Part shown: piece by piece, positions 34,079 through 45,524 of the stretch
How the letters are laid out: each line of letters starts with the position of its first letter
Numbering within the stretch: position 1 is the first letter of the stretch
NCBI GenBank assembly: GCA_037953745.1
Contig: JBAKBP010004309.1
Span: 1 to 64,000 of the forward strand
Direction of reading: 5' to 3'
Origin: Lithodes maja
Taxonomy: Eukaryota > Arthropoda > Malacostraca > Decapoda > Lithodidae
Length of the DNA: 64,000 bases
Program-made: the position numbers and the translations under genes
The notes under the pieces: model-generated
What the model was told of the DNA's origin: nothing
The model's input: the letters and a program-made list of their open reading frames with translations, nothing else
The model's database searches: none

Positions 34079-37000
34079 ATGGAACCATCTGCGAGGAAGA
34101 GAGCACGGATCGACTGTATCATCCACTGCTCTGATGATGACAGCGATGCTCTGGTGTCACCACAGGATTTGGACTCCTGGAACACATTGCTCAGGGCTGC
34201 AGAAATCAGGCAGCATGATCCAGTCCTGGAAGCAGCCAAGGGCCTTGAAGAAGGAGGAATACCACACATACATTATCACCGTAAATGTCGTAGTCTCTTT
34301 ACAATGAAGAAGTCACTGGATTCTATCCTTGCCAAGGGTGTCAAGATAGAATCAGCAAGCGTCGACCCCAGGAGGAGGGCATCAAGGGATGCCCCTAGTA
34401 CTAGCAGGGTGTATGCCAAAGGATGTATCTTCTGCGAGAAGTCAAGCAAGTACATAAAAACAACAAAGACAAGGGAGCCACTCATACAGTGTGTTGAGCT
34501 ACGAGCAGATGAGAAGATTCGCAGAGCAGCAATAAGGAAACTCAACCAGAGAATCCTTGGTTTAGTTAGCAGAGACCTTGTTGCTGCAGAGGGTCACTAC
34601 CACAAGTCGTGCTACAAACTCTTCACAAAAGATGATTTCCCAGCGGCCGCCAGGTCGGGTGCAGGTGAAAATCAGGAAGAAAGCGAGGAAGCACGCTACG
34701 AAGAGGTTGAGACAGAAGCCCTCGAGGAACTCTGCTTGTATATAAGGACCAAATTATTCCCCAACCCAGAGGTACTGCCTATGACAAACCTCACATCTAG
34801 GCTTGAGAGATCCATGATGTCCCGTGGTATTATCCAACTGAAACCAGCGACAAAGAAACATGTTCGCCGAAAGATTGAAACCGAGTTTGGAGAATCACTA
34901 CGCTTTGTCCCAGATGAGAAAGGAAAGCTTCTAATCTATCCACGCAGCCTCTCAATGGACGACCTTGCCCGGCAAGCACTCAAAATGGCAAAAGACCTGC
35001 AAGAAGCAAGAGCAGCTAACTCTGACGATGTCTTAACCAAAGCAGGAATGCAGCTGAGGAATGAGATCAATAAACAAGATGTGAGTCAGCCATGGCCTCC
35101 CGATACAGATCAGAATGTCATTCCTGCAGCAGTCACTCAATTCCTGCACACCCTGCTGACAGGAGAGTGTGAGTGTGAAACTCCCTCTGAAAGAGCTCAA
35201 CGTCTTGCCACTTCCTTTGTCAGTGACTTGGTCTTTGCTGTTACCAGTGGCAAGACAAAACCACCCAAGCACGTACTGCTGACCAATGCTGTAAAGTCTT
35301 TGACAGGAAACACAGAACTGATCCGAACTCTGAATCGTCTTGGTCACTGTGTGTCTTACTCAATGTTTGAGGAGATCGATACAGCCCTTTGTATCCAGAA
35401 GCTGGAATGCTCAAAGGATGACATTCCACTGCCAGCAAACATCTACCCTGGTGTGTTCACAACCCTGGCCTGGGATAACATTGACCGACTTGAAGAGACC
35501 CTAAGTGGAGCAGGTACTTCTCATAGAGTCAATGGCATTGCTGTCCAGTCCAAGGTTGCAGGCTCTGTGCCAGAGAAAGTCCTGCCAGAGATTACCAAGT
35601 CCAAGATAAGAAGCATCACTCAGACATCATCAATGCTGCCAATATACAATGTTGGGCGGCGGGCAGGGCCACCTAGGATTGAGACTGCGTATGTCGACAC
35701 TACCAAGGAAGTCCAGGATTCAAAGACAAAGAACCATATCTGGCTTCTTACTCGAATGTCAGACCATGAGGACCAGTCCATCAGCAGTTGGACTGGGTTC
35801 AACATCAAAATGCGCAGAGACATTGCAGTGGTTCAGGACACTGTAAGCTACCTGCCCACTATCAATGCTCCCGCAACAGAAATGTCCACCGTTAATGAAA
35901 TCTTGGAACAAACGCATGCTATCATGCAGTCCTTACAGCTTAACAAGATTGTGTGCGTGTTTGATCAAGCACTCTATGCCAAAGCTGCCGAAGTTATCTG
36001 GAAACAAGAGAAGTTCAAGAACATTATCATCAGGATGGGCGTCTTCCACACAATCTGTAATCTCATCTCCACCATAGGAAAGAGGTTTCAAGATGCAGGT
36101 CTTAGAGATCTGTGTGTGGAATCAGGTATCATCGCAGAAGGATCAGTGTCAGGAGTGATGAACGGCAAGAGGTACAACAGAGCAGTGAGACTACACAAGC
36201 TCGTGTATGAAGCACTGATGAGGCTTGCATGGAAAGGCTTCCTTTCATGGCTAGAAGAAAACCATTCAAGGGACATACACCATCTAGATGAAACACTGAA
36301 GGACATCAACAGCTTTCACAGCAATGTGTCTCAGGGACTCTTTCAAGAGCTGATGGAGAGTGAATCATGCACACATATCATGAAGCTTTTCCAAGTTTAT
36401 CTTGAGACCCTCAGAGATGAACACAACCTCTCAGCATTCTGGATGTCATACCTGGACATGGTTGAGATCATGCTGGACTTAATTCGAGCCTCCAGAGAAG
36501 GCAACTGGATGCTCCACCTAGGAGCAATCCGACAGATGATACCGTGGTGTTTTGCCTATGACAAAGTGAACTATGCCCGGTTCCTAACCTACTACTATGC
36601 CTTGATGTCTCGACTGCCCATTGAACACCCAGAGGTCCATGAACACTTCATGCAAGGTGGCTTTTCGGTCCAGATCGGTAGCAAGAATCCCTTTGGACGG
36701 ATCCCTGTGGACCAGACAATCGAAGAGACGATCAACAAAGACACCCAGACACCAGGGGGCACAAAAGGCTTCAGCCTGAAAGGCGGAGCTGTCGCCAGGT
36801 ACTACCTGACATCGGAGTATCGCAGCAGGTACTTAAGGCAGCTCAGGACTATGGTAGTAGGCCAAAAGTATACTGACTTCAGCCACCCAGACCTACAGAT
36901 GGCCAGGATTAGAAGAGATGAGGCCGATGTCCAATCTTTAGTTCAACTGATGGAGACCAGCTGGTTGAACCCCTTCAACGCAGAGCAAGAAGATCTTGTC

Positions 37001-38545
37001 AGTTTGTCAACTGCGACTATGGCACCACCAGAAGTTGTCAAAGACCTTCTAGGGGCCTACAGAATAGGAGAGGATGCATATCAAGCCTTCAAGGAAGAGC
37101 GCCTGGAGATCGATACGCCAACTATACAGTTTCATGACACGATGACGAAGACGAAACTGAGAACGTTCACTAACATCAGAATGAAGCCACGCTCACAAGA
37201 CCATGCCAAGGAGGCTATCTTAAAGGCTGACAGGAACCTATTTGGCCAGATGATCCTTGTTGCCGAGAACAGAAAGCTCAAAATGAGTGATGTCTTGGCT
37301 CATCCCCTTGGGCCTTTGCCTTGGGCACTTGCCAGCGGTGATGGGTCTCTCCGCAAGACCAACAAGGCTGCCCTAGCAAAGGAGTTAGAGAGGAATGTTT
37401 CTCCTGCAGAAGTGATACCCGAGCCCTCTGCTACCATAATTGATGGGATGAGCCTGGTCCACAAACTGAAGGGAAACGACAAAACTTTTTCACAGCTTGC
37501 AGGTACAGCACTGAGTCACGCTGTTCATGAAGGTGCTAAGAGCAGGCGCATTGATGTTGTGTTTGATATCTACAAGGAGACATCCATCAAGGATGCAGAA
37601 CGAGCCAAAAGAAGTGCAGGCACAGGAATTCATTTCAAGAACATTCAACCTGGGCACAACATCCAGCAGTGGAGAAAGTTACTCGGTAGTTCCTCCAACA
37701 AGGCAAGTCTTATCAAGTTCTTGGTAGAAGAATGGAAGGCACCACAGCACAGGGAGAAGCTCAAGGACAAGGAGCTGTATGTCACATGTGAGCAGCGCTG
37801 CTTCAAGATCACCAAAGAGCAGTGGGAAGAGGCTCCTGAGCTTAAGTCAACTCAAGAAGAAGCAGACACACGCCTTCTTCTCCATGCACTTCATGCAGCA
37901 GAATCTGGGAACAAGTCTGTCATCATCACTGCAGAAGATACAGACGTCATGGTGTTGTGTCTTGGCATGTGCCACAAGATCCCATCCCATCTGTTCCAGA
38001 AGTGCGGGACGAAGAACCGGACAAGATTCCTGGATATCACCACACTGAGCCGCACACTGGGAGGCAGCGTGTGTGATTCATTGATTGGTATGCATGCCTT
38101 TACAGGCTGTGATACCGTCAGTGCATTCGCTGGCCGAGGGAAGATGACGACACTCAAGCAGGTGAAGATGGACAAGACATACCAGGATGCTTTTCACGAA
38201 CTTGGACGCTCATGGGAAGTGTCTCCTGAACTCTTTGAGAAGCTACAGGAAATCACCTGCCACATGTACCTACCATCTACCCACACAACTAAGGTAAACA
38301 AGCTTCGGTATGAGCTGTTCTGTGCAAGACGTGGAGAGGTAGAGTCAAGTCAACTCCCTCCTTGTGAGGACTGCCTCTTCATGCATGCACTGCGTGCAAA
38401 CTACCAGGCTGCGATCTGGAGGAGAAGTCTTCAGAGCCAGCCATTTGTTGCGAACCCAACAGACTGCGGTTGGATGACAGATGAGGACGGTAAGCTTGCC
38501 GTCAACTGGATGCGAGGCTCACCAGCACCAGATGCTGTTATGCAG
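34079..38545 (+). CDS. Academ-like transposase with XPG/FEN1-like nuclease, C-terminus cut off by LINE D
   Basis: The frame is open from 34010; I prefer the ATG at 34079 ([11 protein letters not shown]). Residue numbers below count from 34010. N-terminus: acidic, then a CCHC-type module (C139-x2-C142, H196, H198, C201). Middle: a candidate DDE transposase core, with WDNID (D489 or D492), VFDQALYAK (D652) and FHTICNLI shortly after; the final acidic residue is not fixed. C-terminal third: a FEN1/XPG-type nuclease with all metal-binding positions present, in IIDG (D1145), VVFD followed by KDAERAKR (D1186), QEEAD (E1283, E1284, D1286), EDTD (D1310, D1312) and TGCD (D1368). The N-terminal FD...AKR spacing is that of flap nucleases. 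No stop or frameshift is seen over 1,489 codons until LINE D begins at 38547. After that only a few foreign codons follow, to the stop at 38582-38584. Confidence 0.88.
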
Positions 38546-38546
38546 C

Positions 38547-41264
38547 AACCCCTTCTCTGTATCCTCCTACTTTCTCTATCCTAGTTTCAAAGCCAAAGGC
38601 GGATGTTGTGCATATGTGCACAACAAACTCACTTGCTCTCGTGTTCCCGATTTCGACTCCTCTGAATTCTCAACTTTATGGCTCAAACTTTCCTGTCATT
38701 CTCTTACTAAATATTTCTGTGCTGTCTATCTTTCCCCTAACTCTACCAACTTTCCCAAATTCTTTGACTATCTAAACTCTACAGTGGAACACATTCTATC
38801 CATTTCTCCTTTCTCAGAAATCTCCCTCTTAGGAGATTTCAACGTTCACCACCGCCATTGGCTCTCCTCTCACACTACTGATCCACCTGGTGAACAAGCC
38901 TACGTCTTTTCTATCCTAAATGACCTAGAGCAGTTAGTTCAGCAACCCACCCGTATCCCGGATCGCATCGGAGATCGGCCCAACATTCTTGACCTGTTTC
39001 TAACTTCTAACCCTTCTTCTTATACTGTCGATCTTTTCTCTCCTTTGGGCTCCTCCGACCATAAACTTATCTCTGTCACCTGTCCTATCTCTCCAGTACA
39101 GCCACCCGATCCTCCTAGCCGGCGGCGCTTGTGGCACTTTGGCGCTGCCGACTGGGAGGCTCTTCGGCAGTACTTCTTTGATTTCCCATGGAATGATTTC
39201 TGCTTCCATGGCCGAGGACCCTCGGAGAGTGCTGAACGCATTACCGAGGTAATCCTATCGGGCATGGAAGCATACATTCCATTCTCTTTCTCTCAGACTA
39301 ATGCTAAAAAATCTTGGTTTACTCACGCCTGTTCTACTGCTGTCCGCAATAAGGAGGAAGCATTCAAACGGTACCGACGCCTTAAAACTCAAGACTCTCA
39401 TTCTTCATATGTTTCTGCCCGGAATCAAGCCAAATCTGTTCTTCGACTTGCCAAACACTCTTTCATCAATAATAAATGCACTGAACTATCCAACTCTAGC
39501 TCTTCCCAAGCTTTCTGGCATCTAGCCAAAAACCTCTCCAACAATTTCTCTTCCTCGTCTTTCCCTCCCCTTTCCCACTCTGATGGCTCAACCATCACTT
39601 CTTCCTCTGACAAAGCTAAACTCTTCGCTCAAACTTTTGCTAGAAACTCCACCTTGGATGATTCCGGTGCTATTCCTCCCTCTCCGCCCTCCTCTCTCTT
39701 ACTTATGCCTAATATCCTAATCTCTTCTAAAGATGTACTTTTTACCCTCTCTGGGCTTAACACTAATAAGGCGTACGGTCCGGACGGTGTTCCTCCTGTT
39801 GTTCTCAAAAACTGTGCTTCCGTGCTGACTCCCTGCCTAGGCAAACTCTTTCGTCTCTGTCTATCCTCTAACGTCTTCCCTTCATGCTGGAAGTTTGCTC
39901 ACATTCAACCTGTCCCAAAGAAGGGTGACCGCTCTCAACCCTCCAACTATCGTCCAATTGCTCTTATCTCTTGTCTTTCTAAAGTTTTTGAAACTATTCT
40001 TGCTTCCAAATTTCTTAAGCATTTCTCTTCTCATAATCTGCTCTCAGATCGCCAGTATGGCTTCCTTAAGGGTCGCTCTACTGGTGATCTTCTTTCATAT
40101 CTTACTAACTCTTGGTCATCCTCCTTTCGGGACTTCGGTGAGACTTTTTCTATTGCACTAGACATATCGAAAGCCTTCGATAGAGTCTGGCATAAATCTT
40201 TAATTTCTAAACTACCCTCCTTCGGTTTCTATCCCTCCATCTGTGCCTTTGTCTCTAATTTCCTTTCCGGCCGTTCCATAGCCGCGGTTGTGGACGGCCA
40301 TTGTTCACTTCCTCACCCTATAAACTCCGGTGTTCCTCAGGGCTCTGTCCTATCTCCTATTCTCTTTCTAATTTTTATAAATGATCTCCTTAACTGTACC
40401 TTAATTCCCATCCATTCATACGCAGACGACTCAACCTTACACTACTCCATTAGTTTTTCAGAACGCCCCAGCCAGCAATCTCTCAACAACAAACGTAATG
40501 AAGCCATAGAACTCTTAAATTCTGATCTAAATACAATTTCCAATTGGGGCAGAGAAAACCTTGTTAACTTTAATGCTTCCAAAACCCAATTTCTCCATCT
40601 ATCTACCCGTCAGGATCTCCCAGCGGACTATCCCTTATTCTTCAACAATACAAAAATCAACCCTTCATCTTCTCTCAATATTCTTGGTGTCTCTTTTTCT
40701 TCTGCTCTCATTTGGAAGGACCATATTACCAGTCTTGCTAAGGCAGCCTCCCAGAAGCTGGGTGTGCTCAACCGCCTTAGGGGGTTCTTTTCCCCTGCAC
40801 AGCTTCTTGCTCTGTACAGGGGCATAGTGCGCCCTTGTATTGAGTATTGTTCACATGTGTGGGGAGGTTCCTCTCACACCGCTCTCCTAGACAAAGTTGA
40901 AAGGAAGGGCTTTCGTATCATTAACTCCCGTCCACTCACCAACTCTCTGCAATCTCTCTCTCTCCGCCGCAATGTTGCATCTCTCTCGCTATTCTATCGC
41001 TACTATAATAATCAGTGTTCCTCAGAGCTATCCCAGTGCATACCACCTCCTTTACGTAGGGCACGTGGTACCCGTCTTGCAACTCAATCCCACCCCTACT
41101 CTGTGCAACTCTCCAACCCAAGAGTGAAACGTTACTCTCAAACTTTCTTCTACTCAACAGCTGAGCTCTGGAACTCTCTCCCAGAATCAGTCTTTCCCTC
41201 TTCCTATGACTTAAATTGCTTCAAACTCCGTGTGTCCAGGCATTTTGGCTCGAACGTCCCTTGA
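38547..41264 (+). CDS. LINE D endonuclease (partial) and reverse transcriptase
   Basis: The open frame is uninterrupted to the natural stop at 41264. The upstream codons back to 38481 are Academ sequence read in another frame. EEP remnant: [28 protein letters not shown] and [100 protein letters not shown] and [13 protein letters not shown] (catalytic YADD). C-terminus: [18 protein letters not shown]. The frame is intact apart from the missing N-terminus, which fits a recent insertion. No RNase H domain is seen. Confidence 0.93.
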   Translation, partial: NPFSVSSYFLYPSFKAKGGCCAYVHNKLTCSRVPDFDSSEFSTLWLKLSCHSLTKYFCAVYLSPNSTNFPKFFDYLNSTVEHILSISPFSEISLLGDFNVHHRHWLSSHTTDPPGEQAYVFSILNDLEQLVQQPTRIPDRIGDRPNILDLFLTSNPSSYTVDLFSPLGSSDHKLISVTCPISPVQPPDPPSRRRLWHFGAADWEALRQYFFDFPWNDFCFHGRGPSESAERITEVILSGMEAYIPFSFSQTNAKKSWFTHACSTAVRNKEEAFKRYRRLKTQDSHSSYVSARNQAKSVLRLAKHSFINNKCTELSNSSSSQAFWHLAKNLSNNFSSSSFPPLSHSDGSTITSSSDKAKLFAQTFARNSTLDDSGAIPPSPPSSLLLMPNILISSKDVLFTLSGLNTNKAYGPDGVPPVVLKNCASVLTPCLGKLFRLCLSSNVFPSCWKFAHIQPVPKKGDRSQPSNYRPIALISCLSKVFETILASKFLKHFSSHNLLSDRQYGFLKGRSTGDLLSYLTNSWSSSFRDFGETFSIALDISKAFDRVWHKSLISKLPSFGFYPSICAFVSNFLSGRSIAAVVDGHCSLPHPINSGVPQGSVLSPILFLIFINDLLNCTLIPIHSYADDSTLHYSISFSERPSQQSLNNKRNEAIELLNSDLNTISNWGRENLVNFNASKTQFLHLSTRQDLPADYPLFFNNTKINPSSSLNILGVSFSSALIWKDHITSLAKAASQKLGVLNRLRGFFSPAQLLALYRGIVRPCIEYCSHVWGGSSHTALLDKVERKGFRIINSRPLTNSLQSLSLRRNVASLSLFYRYYNNQCSSELSQCIPPPLRRARGTRLATQSHPYSVQLSNPRVKRYSQTFFYSTAELWNSLPESVFPSSYDLNCFKLRVSRHFGSNVP

Positions 41265-41367
41265 TTTTGGCCCTGTCACTCTTTCAACTATGGGGGAGGC
41301 ACTCGCTATAGGCAGTTATGCCTTTTGCCTCCCTCAATCACATAGAAAAAAAAAAAAAAAAAAAAAA
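38547..41367 (+). mobile_element. LINE D: 5'-truncated jockey-group LINE, innermost layer
   Basis: It is flanked by a 7-bp TSD ATGCAGC (38540-38546 and 41368-41374), with a poly-A tail of about 22 bp (41345-41367). The first residues correspond to the interior of an endonuclease domain, so the 5' end is lost. The body is about 2.8 kb. It splits the Academ ORF between its nuclease domain and its Cys8 tail. Confidence 0.95.
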
Positions 41368-41368
41368 A

Positions 41369-41544
41369 TGCAGCTACTGTCTTGCAAGTGTGTGCGGTCA
41401 TGCGAACTCCCTAAGTGTACTTGCCTCAGCAATGGTCTAAAATGCACGGACATGTGCAGGTTACAGACATGTCAGAACAAGGCTATTGAAGAAGAGCCGG
41501 TGGCACAACAGTCAGATTCCGAGTCTGATGTAGATGATATTTAG
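41369..41544 (+). pseudogene. orphaned C-terminal exon-like tail of the Academ ORF (Cys8 zinc finger)
   Basis: After the poly-A tail of LINE D, the frame continues from the interrupted ORF exactly at the TSD. It encodes eight cysteines in about 35 residues (CKC, RSC, PKCTC, LKC, DMC, QTC), then an acidic end (SDSESDVDD) and a stop at 41542-41544. Cys8 fingers of this kind close the Academ transposase. It has no start or promoter of its own. Confidence 0.88.
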
Positions 41545-41875
41545 GAGTAGTAATTTGCCATAATAGTATGTACAAGCCCATGGCATGCTTAGTGTGTATT
41601 TACAGGACTTGTATTAAATGTGACAATTACTATATGCATTTTGTTGACATTTAGGCATTCCTGTCCCCAAATTTGACATTTTAAAAAAATTCGGAATTTT
41701 CGGTAGGGTATGTCTATTCAAGAAGTGATAACGACCATTAAGCTACCAATGTGCAAGGGCTATCATATCAAAACATAAACTAGAGACATGTAGCAAGCTA
41801 AAAACACCTAAGAGAATTAGTCACCCAGGGTGGTACCGATATCCCAAAATTCGGGTCTTGGCTCATGGACTATAT

Positions 41876-42755
41876 CCCCTACCTTCACATTTGCCATTGC
41901 ATTCCTATAAAAAGATTTTACTGCCATTAGCAACTTTCCTCCCACACCATATACTGTTAACACATCCCACAGGCCCTCCCAGTCTACTTTGTCGTAGGCT
42001 TTTTCCAAATCCATGAATGCTGCATAGAGTTTTCTGTTTTTGGCCAGATACTTCTCTACCAACAATCGCATTGAGGCTATCTGGTCAACGCAGCCCCTGC
42101 CCTTTCTGAAACCTCCCTGTTCCTCGCCTATTTTGTCATCCGTTATCTTCTGTAGCCTCTGTGTTACTACTCTTGCGTGTACCTTTCCAGGTATGCTAAG
42201 CAAGCTAATTCCCCTATAATTCTTACACTCTTCTTTACAACCCTTCCCTTTGTACAAGGGTACTATCACTGCTTTCCTCCAGTCCTCTGGTACACTTTCC
42301 TTTTCCCATGCTAATTTACATAACCTATGCATTATGTCAACAGCTTCTTCTCCTCCATATCTCAGCATTTCACCTGGGATGTTATCTACTCCAGCAGCTT
42401 TGCCCATTTTAAGTCTATTGATTGCTTCTTTTACTTCTTATCTGCTTATCTGGCTTTCAACTACCCTGTTTATTCTACCTCTCTCCATTCCTATGGATGA
42501 GATCTTTGCCTTCCCCCTACTCTTTACAGCTAAGCTACTAAAATGATCTTTCCATACTTTCACCACACCATCACCCTCTACCACTTCCCCATTCATGTCC
42601 CTCATCCTACCACCTGAGACACTCTCAGTCTTCTTCCCTCTGGCTTTTTTCACAGCTCTGTAGTATGCTTTCCTGTCATTCAGAAACTGTTCACTAATCT
42701 TTCTCCCATATGCCTCATCTGTCTTCCTTTTAGCGTCTTGTATCGCCCTCTTCAC
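41876..42755 (-). pseudogene. LINE B reverse transcriptase, N-terminal half
   Basis: Open to 42438, then a TAA just before EVKEAINRLK, then MGKAAGVDNIPGEML, VIVPLYKGKG, NYRGISLLSIPGKVHARVV, EEQGGFRKGRGCVDQI and AAFMDLEKAYDKVDWEGLW. It is cut at 41875 by the insertion of element C. The apparent residues beyond VKVGD belong to the inverted repeat of C. Confidence 0.9.
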
Positions 42756-44047
42756 TCTGTTTCAAATTTTTATATTCTTCTTTCCTCGCATCTCTAGTTT
42801 CTCTAGGTATATTCTTTTGCAGCATACTCTTTCTGAACTCTTTCTTCTTTTTCACTATTTCTTCTATCTCTTTACTAAACCATGCGTTACCTTTCTTCTT
42901 CCACATTTTAAAGGTTTTCTTCCCACATACTTTCTCAGCTGCTTTAATCATGGAGTCTCTTGTACCTTTCCATACTTCGTCTACAGTATTTCCGAGATCT
43001 ATCATAACATCCATGTCCTTTATAGTCTCTTTCAGGATGTCCTTGTATTTTGTTGCATTACATTCTTCATTTAATTTTCTCACATTTATTCTCTCTACTG
43101 TCAGTTTTCTCTCTTTCCTCTCATATTTCCACTCTTTCCTTATCCTCACTTTTGTCAGCACTGTATAGTGGTCTGATCCCGTCAGCATACCTCTTACAGC
43201 TTTTGAATCTAAAATTCTTCCTTTTAGTCCGGAGTCCATCATGGCGTAGTCAATTAGAGATTTCTGTTCCTGCTCACCTTCACCTCTGTGCCATGTATAT
43301 CTATGAATGTGACGATGTTCAAAAAATGTGTTAGCCAAACATCTCTCTCTCCGCACATACTTCTAAAAGGAAGTCACCATTCATATTCCTACCCTCCACA
43401 CCCCATTTACCCACTATACCTTCTATCTCCTCGTTTCCAACTCTACCATTCATGTCGCCTACTAATATTACTTGTGTACACTCTTGCCTTTCTCTTATAC
43501 ATTTATTGACTTTATTCCAAAATTTTCGATTTTCTTCCGCACCTTTCCCAGTTTCTTGGTTGACTGGCGCATAGACATACATAAAAGTATACCTATCTAT
43601 CCCAATCTTGCACTCACACCATACAATTCTTGAGTCCACGCATCCATAGTTTTTCACACACTTCCTCAACCTTTCTGACAAAATTACTGCTTCCCCTTCC
43701 TTTTTCTTACGTTTATATCCTGCATCCAATCCAGACCAGACAACCCATCCTTCCCCATCCCACAAATCATGCTCATTCTCACCATCCCACACTCCAGAAC
43801 CCAACAGGTGCGTCTCACCTACCCCACACACATCCACACATCCATCTTTAAGCTCTCGCATCAGACACTCTCTCTTGCTAAAATCATTTATGCCATTGGC
43901 ATTGAAGGCACAGACACGGAGCACGCTTTCCTTCACCCAAACGATGCTTCCACCACTTTTCTGCTTTGTTCCTCCACCCCCGAGGGGGTCCTGGCCGGCA
44001 GCATACCGAGCACAGTTGTTTCCCAGGAGGACTTGGGGCCTGGACAT
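42730..44047 (-). pseudogene. LINE B EEP endonuclease and linker
   Basis: The start at 44047 is followed by LRVCAFNANGINDFSKR, CGVGETHLLGSGVW, TFMYVYAPVNQET and QVILVGDMNGRVGNEE. A frameshift near 43340 leads into TFFEHRHIHRYTWHR, SLIDYAMMD and MLTGSDHYTVLTKV, which completes the endonuclease core (final SDH motif). Another frameshift lies near 42740. Confidence 0.88.
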
Positions 44048-44299
44048 AATGCCTCCAAACAGGGCGCCGGATTGTCAAAAGTATACTAAAAGAAAAACTA
44101 AAAACTGATACCAACATCAGTAAAAAAACATACAACACAGTAAAAATTAAAATATTAAGAAGATAGGGAGAACAAAAATATACAGGGGACAACAGAAATA
44201 ATATAGTTACAAGGGGGATAATTTTTATAGTGGAAATTAAAAGAGGATTTAAAATTAAAAACAAAGTGTGCTGCTGAAGAAAATAGTTCGCATAGTCTT

Positions 44300-45504
44300 A
44301 TGCGAGTTATCTTGCCAGCAAAAAATGCCACAAAGTTGGCAGCCAACTCGGCATCGGGTACAGAAGGTCTTAAGCTGACTCTTGTTTTTCCAAGTAAACT
44401 GTTTACAATTGAAGCCAACCTCCTCTGGTCGTTACCACAGGAGTCAACTTTTCCCTGATAATACACTTTCTTTTCATCTTTGATTGTGTGGACCACGGCT
44501 CTTCTGGCTGACAGATATTGCAACCATGTAGAGTCTGTTTTATTTTTCCGCCATTCACGTTCAGCTCTTCTACGCGCTCTTCTAAGAAATTTAACTCGAG
44601 TGCTATACCAGGGTGAATCATCTCGTACTATGATTTTCTTCTCTACTTCTGGACAGTGATGATCGAACACTAATTTAAGTGCATTTCCATATACCTCCAC
44701 CAGCTCATCTGAAGTAAGGTTGGAAGTATCAATACTTCCCAAGTACTGTTTTACTTCACTGCTAGCCAAATTTTGGTCTGTATTTTTATAATTTCTAAAT
44801 CTGATTACTTTTTCATGTGTGAGTGGCTTAGGGAAATCAAAGCTGAAAGTAATCAAAGCATGATCAGAGGTATTAGGGTCAGCATTCTCAACATCAACAT
44901 CCAGAACACCACCACAACCCACAGGAGAGAAAACCAAGTCAAGGGTGTGTCCTAAGATATGAGTTGGGTGGGACACATGGTTTACAAAATTGTTCTGATC
45001 AGTCAACTCAAGGAACTCAGGAGAGAATGGCTTCAGATGAGGGCTGTCAACCCAATAATTAAAATCTCCACATATCAAAAGTCTTCCGGTTTTAGCAGAA
45101 AATTCCTCGAGAAACTGCCCAAACTCTTCCATAAAACCCCTATCTGTGCCACGATGGCCAGGCCTATAGACAACTGCCATTCTTAGAATTTGTTGATGGA
45201 GTTTTATTTCCATTTCCAACAGTTCATAATAAAGAGGGGCTGGGTTATGGCTTATTTGCAAGATATTCACCAGAGATGTGGAGTAGACAACTGCCACTCC
45301 ACCACCCGGATGATCTCCCCTAGGCCTAGGAACATTTATTATGGAATGGGTTTTAGGCAATGCCGCCTGGATAATATTCAGATCTGACTCGAACAACCAG
45401 GTCTCAGTGAGACATAATACATCAAGGTTACGTTCATCCAAGATCTCGCAAATATGATCCATTTTGTTACGCAAGGAACGAACATTCAACAGACCCAGTT
45501 TCAA
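44300..45504 (-). pseudogene. LINE A EEP endonuclease
   Basis: The ATG at 45504 begins MKLGLLNVRSLRNKMD. Motifs are DVLCLTETWL, RGDHPGGGVAVVY, RLLICGDFNYWVD, HTLDLVFS and NTSDHALITF, the full catalytic set of LINE endonucleases. The frame stays open down to ITRIR at the LINE B insertion site. The remaining codons to 44155 are LINE B 5' UTR read by chance. Confidence 0.92.
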
Positions 45505-45524
45505 CCGGCTCCCGTGTGCATTTT

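Larger units (their letters stand above)
33456..41872 (+). mobile_element. Academ-like DNA transposon (element C), third layer
   Basis: TSD TAT lies at 33453-33455 and 41873-41875. The inverted ends share TAGTCCATGAGCCA at the tips and GATATCGGTACCACC followed by GGTGACTAA further in, with a small length difference between. The unit is 8.4 kb as it stands, or about 5.6 kb without LINE D. It carries one large ORF of about 1,550 codons. The 3-bp TSD, the XPG-like nuclease and the Cys8 zinc finger are the features I recall for the Academ superfamily. The 5' untranslated part (33500-34078) is AT-rich, and the 3' part (41545-41860) is short. Confidence 0.85.
32373..44294 (-). mobile_element. LINE B: RTE-like LINE, second layer
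   Basis: This minus-strand element has a 5-bp TSD (GTCTT) and a GAT-repeat 3' tail (plus-strand 32373-32391). It holds an EEP endonuclease (44047-43331 and onward) and an RT, and is interrupted by element C (33456-41872). After removal of C and one TAT, the sequence reads through as VGDKLSESFEVNVGVRQG. The EEP motif GVGETHLLG and the C-terminal YGSETW and LRWYGHVQRM motifs are those of RTE-like elements annotated in many genomes as craniofacial development protein 2-like. The 5' UTR is 44048-44294. Confidence 0.92.

Noticed and set aside
38481..38546. N-terminus of LINE D from the ATG at 38481
   Set aside because: It lies upstream of the TSD and is Academ sequence read in another frame.
41230..41368. 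Separate small gene starting at 41230
   Set aside because: This part is the 3' end of LINE D and its poly-A read in another frame. Only the codons after 41368 belong to the Academ protein.
44155..44290. C-terminal extension of the LINE A endonuclease ORF
   Set aside because: The codons after ITRIR lie beyond the TSD and are LINE B 5' UTR.
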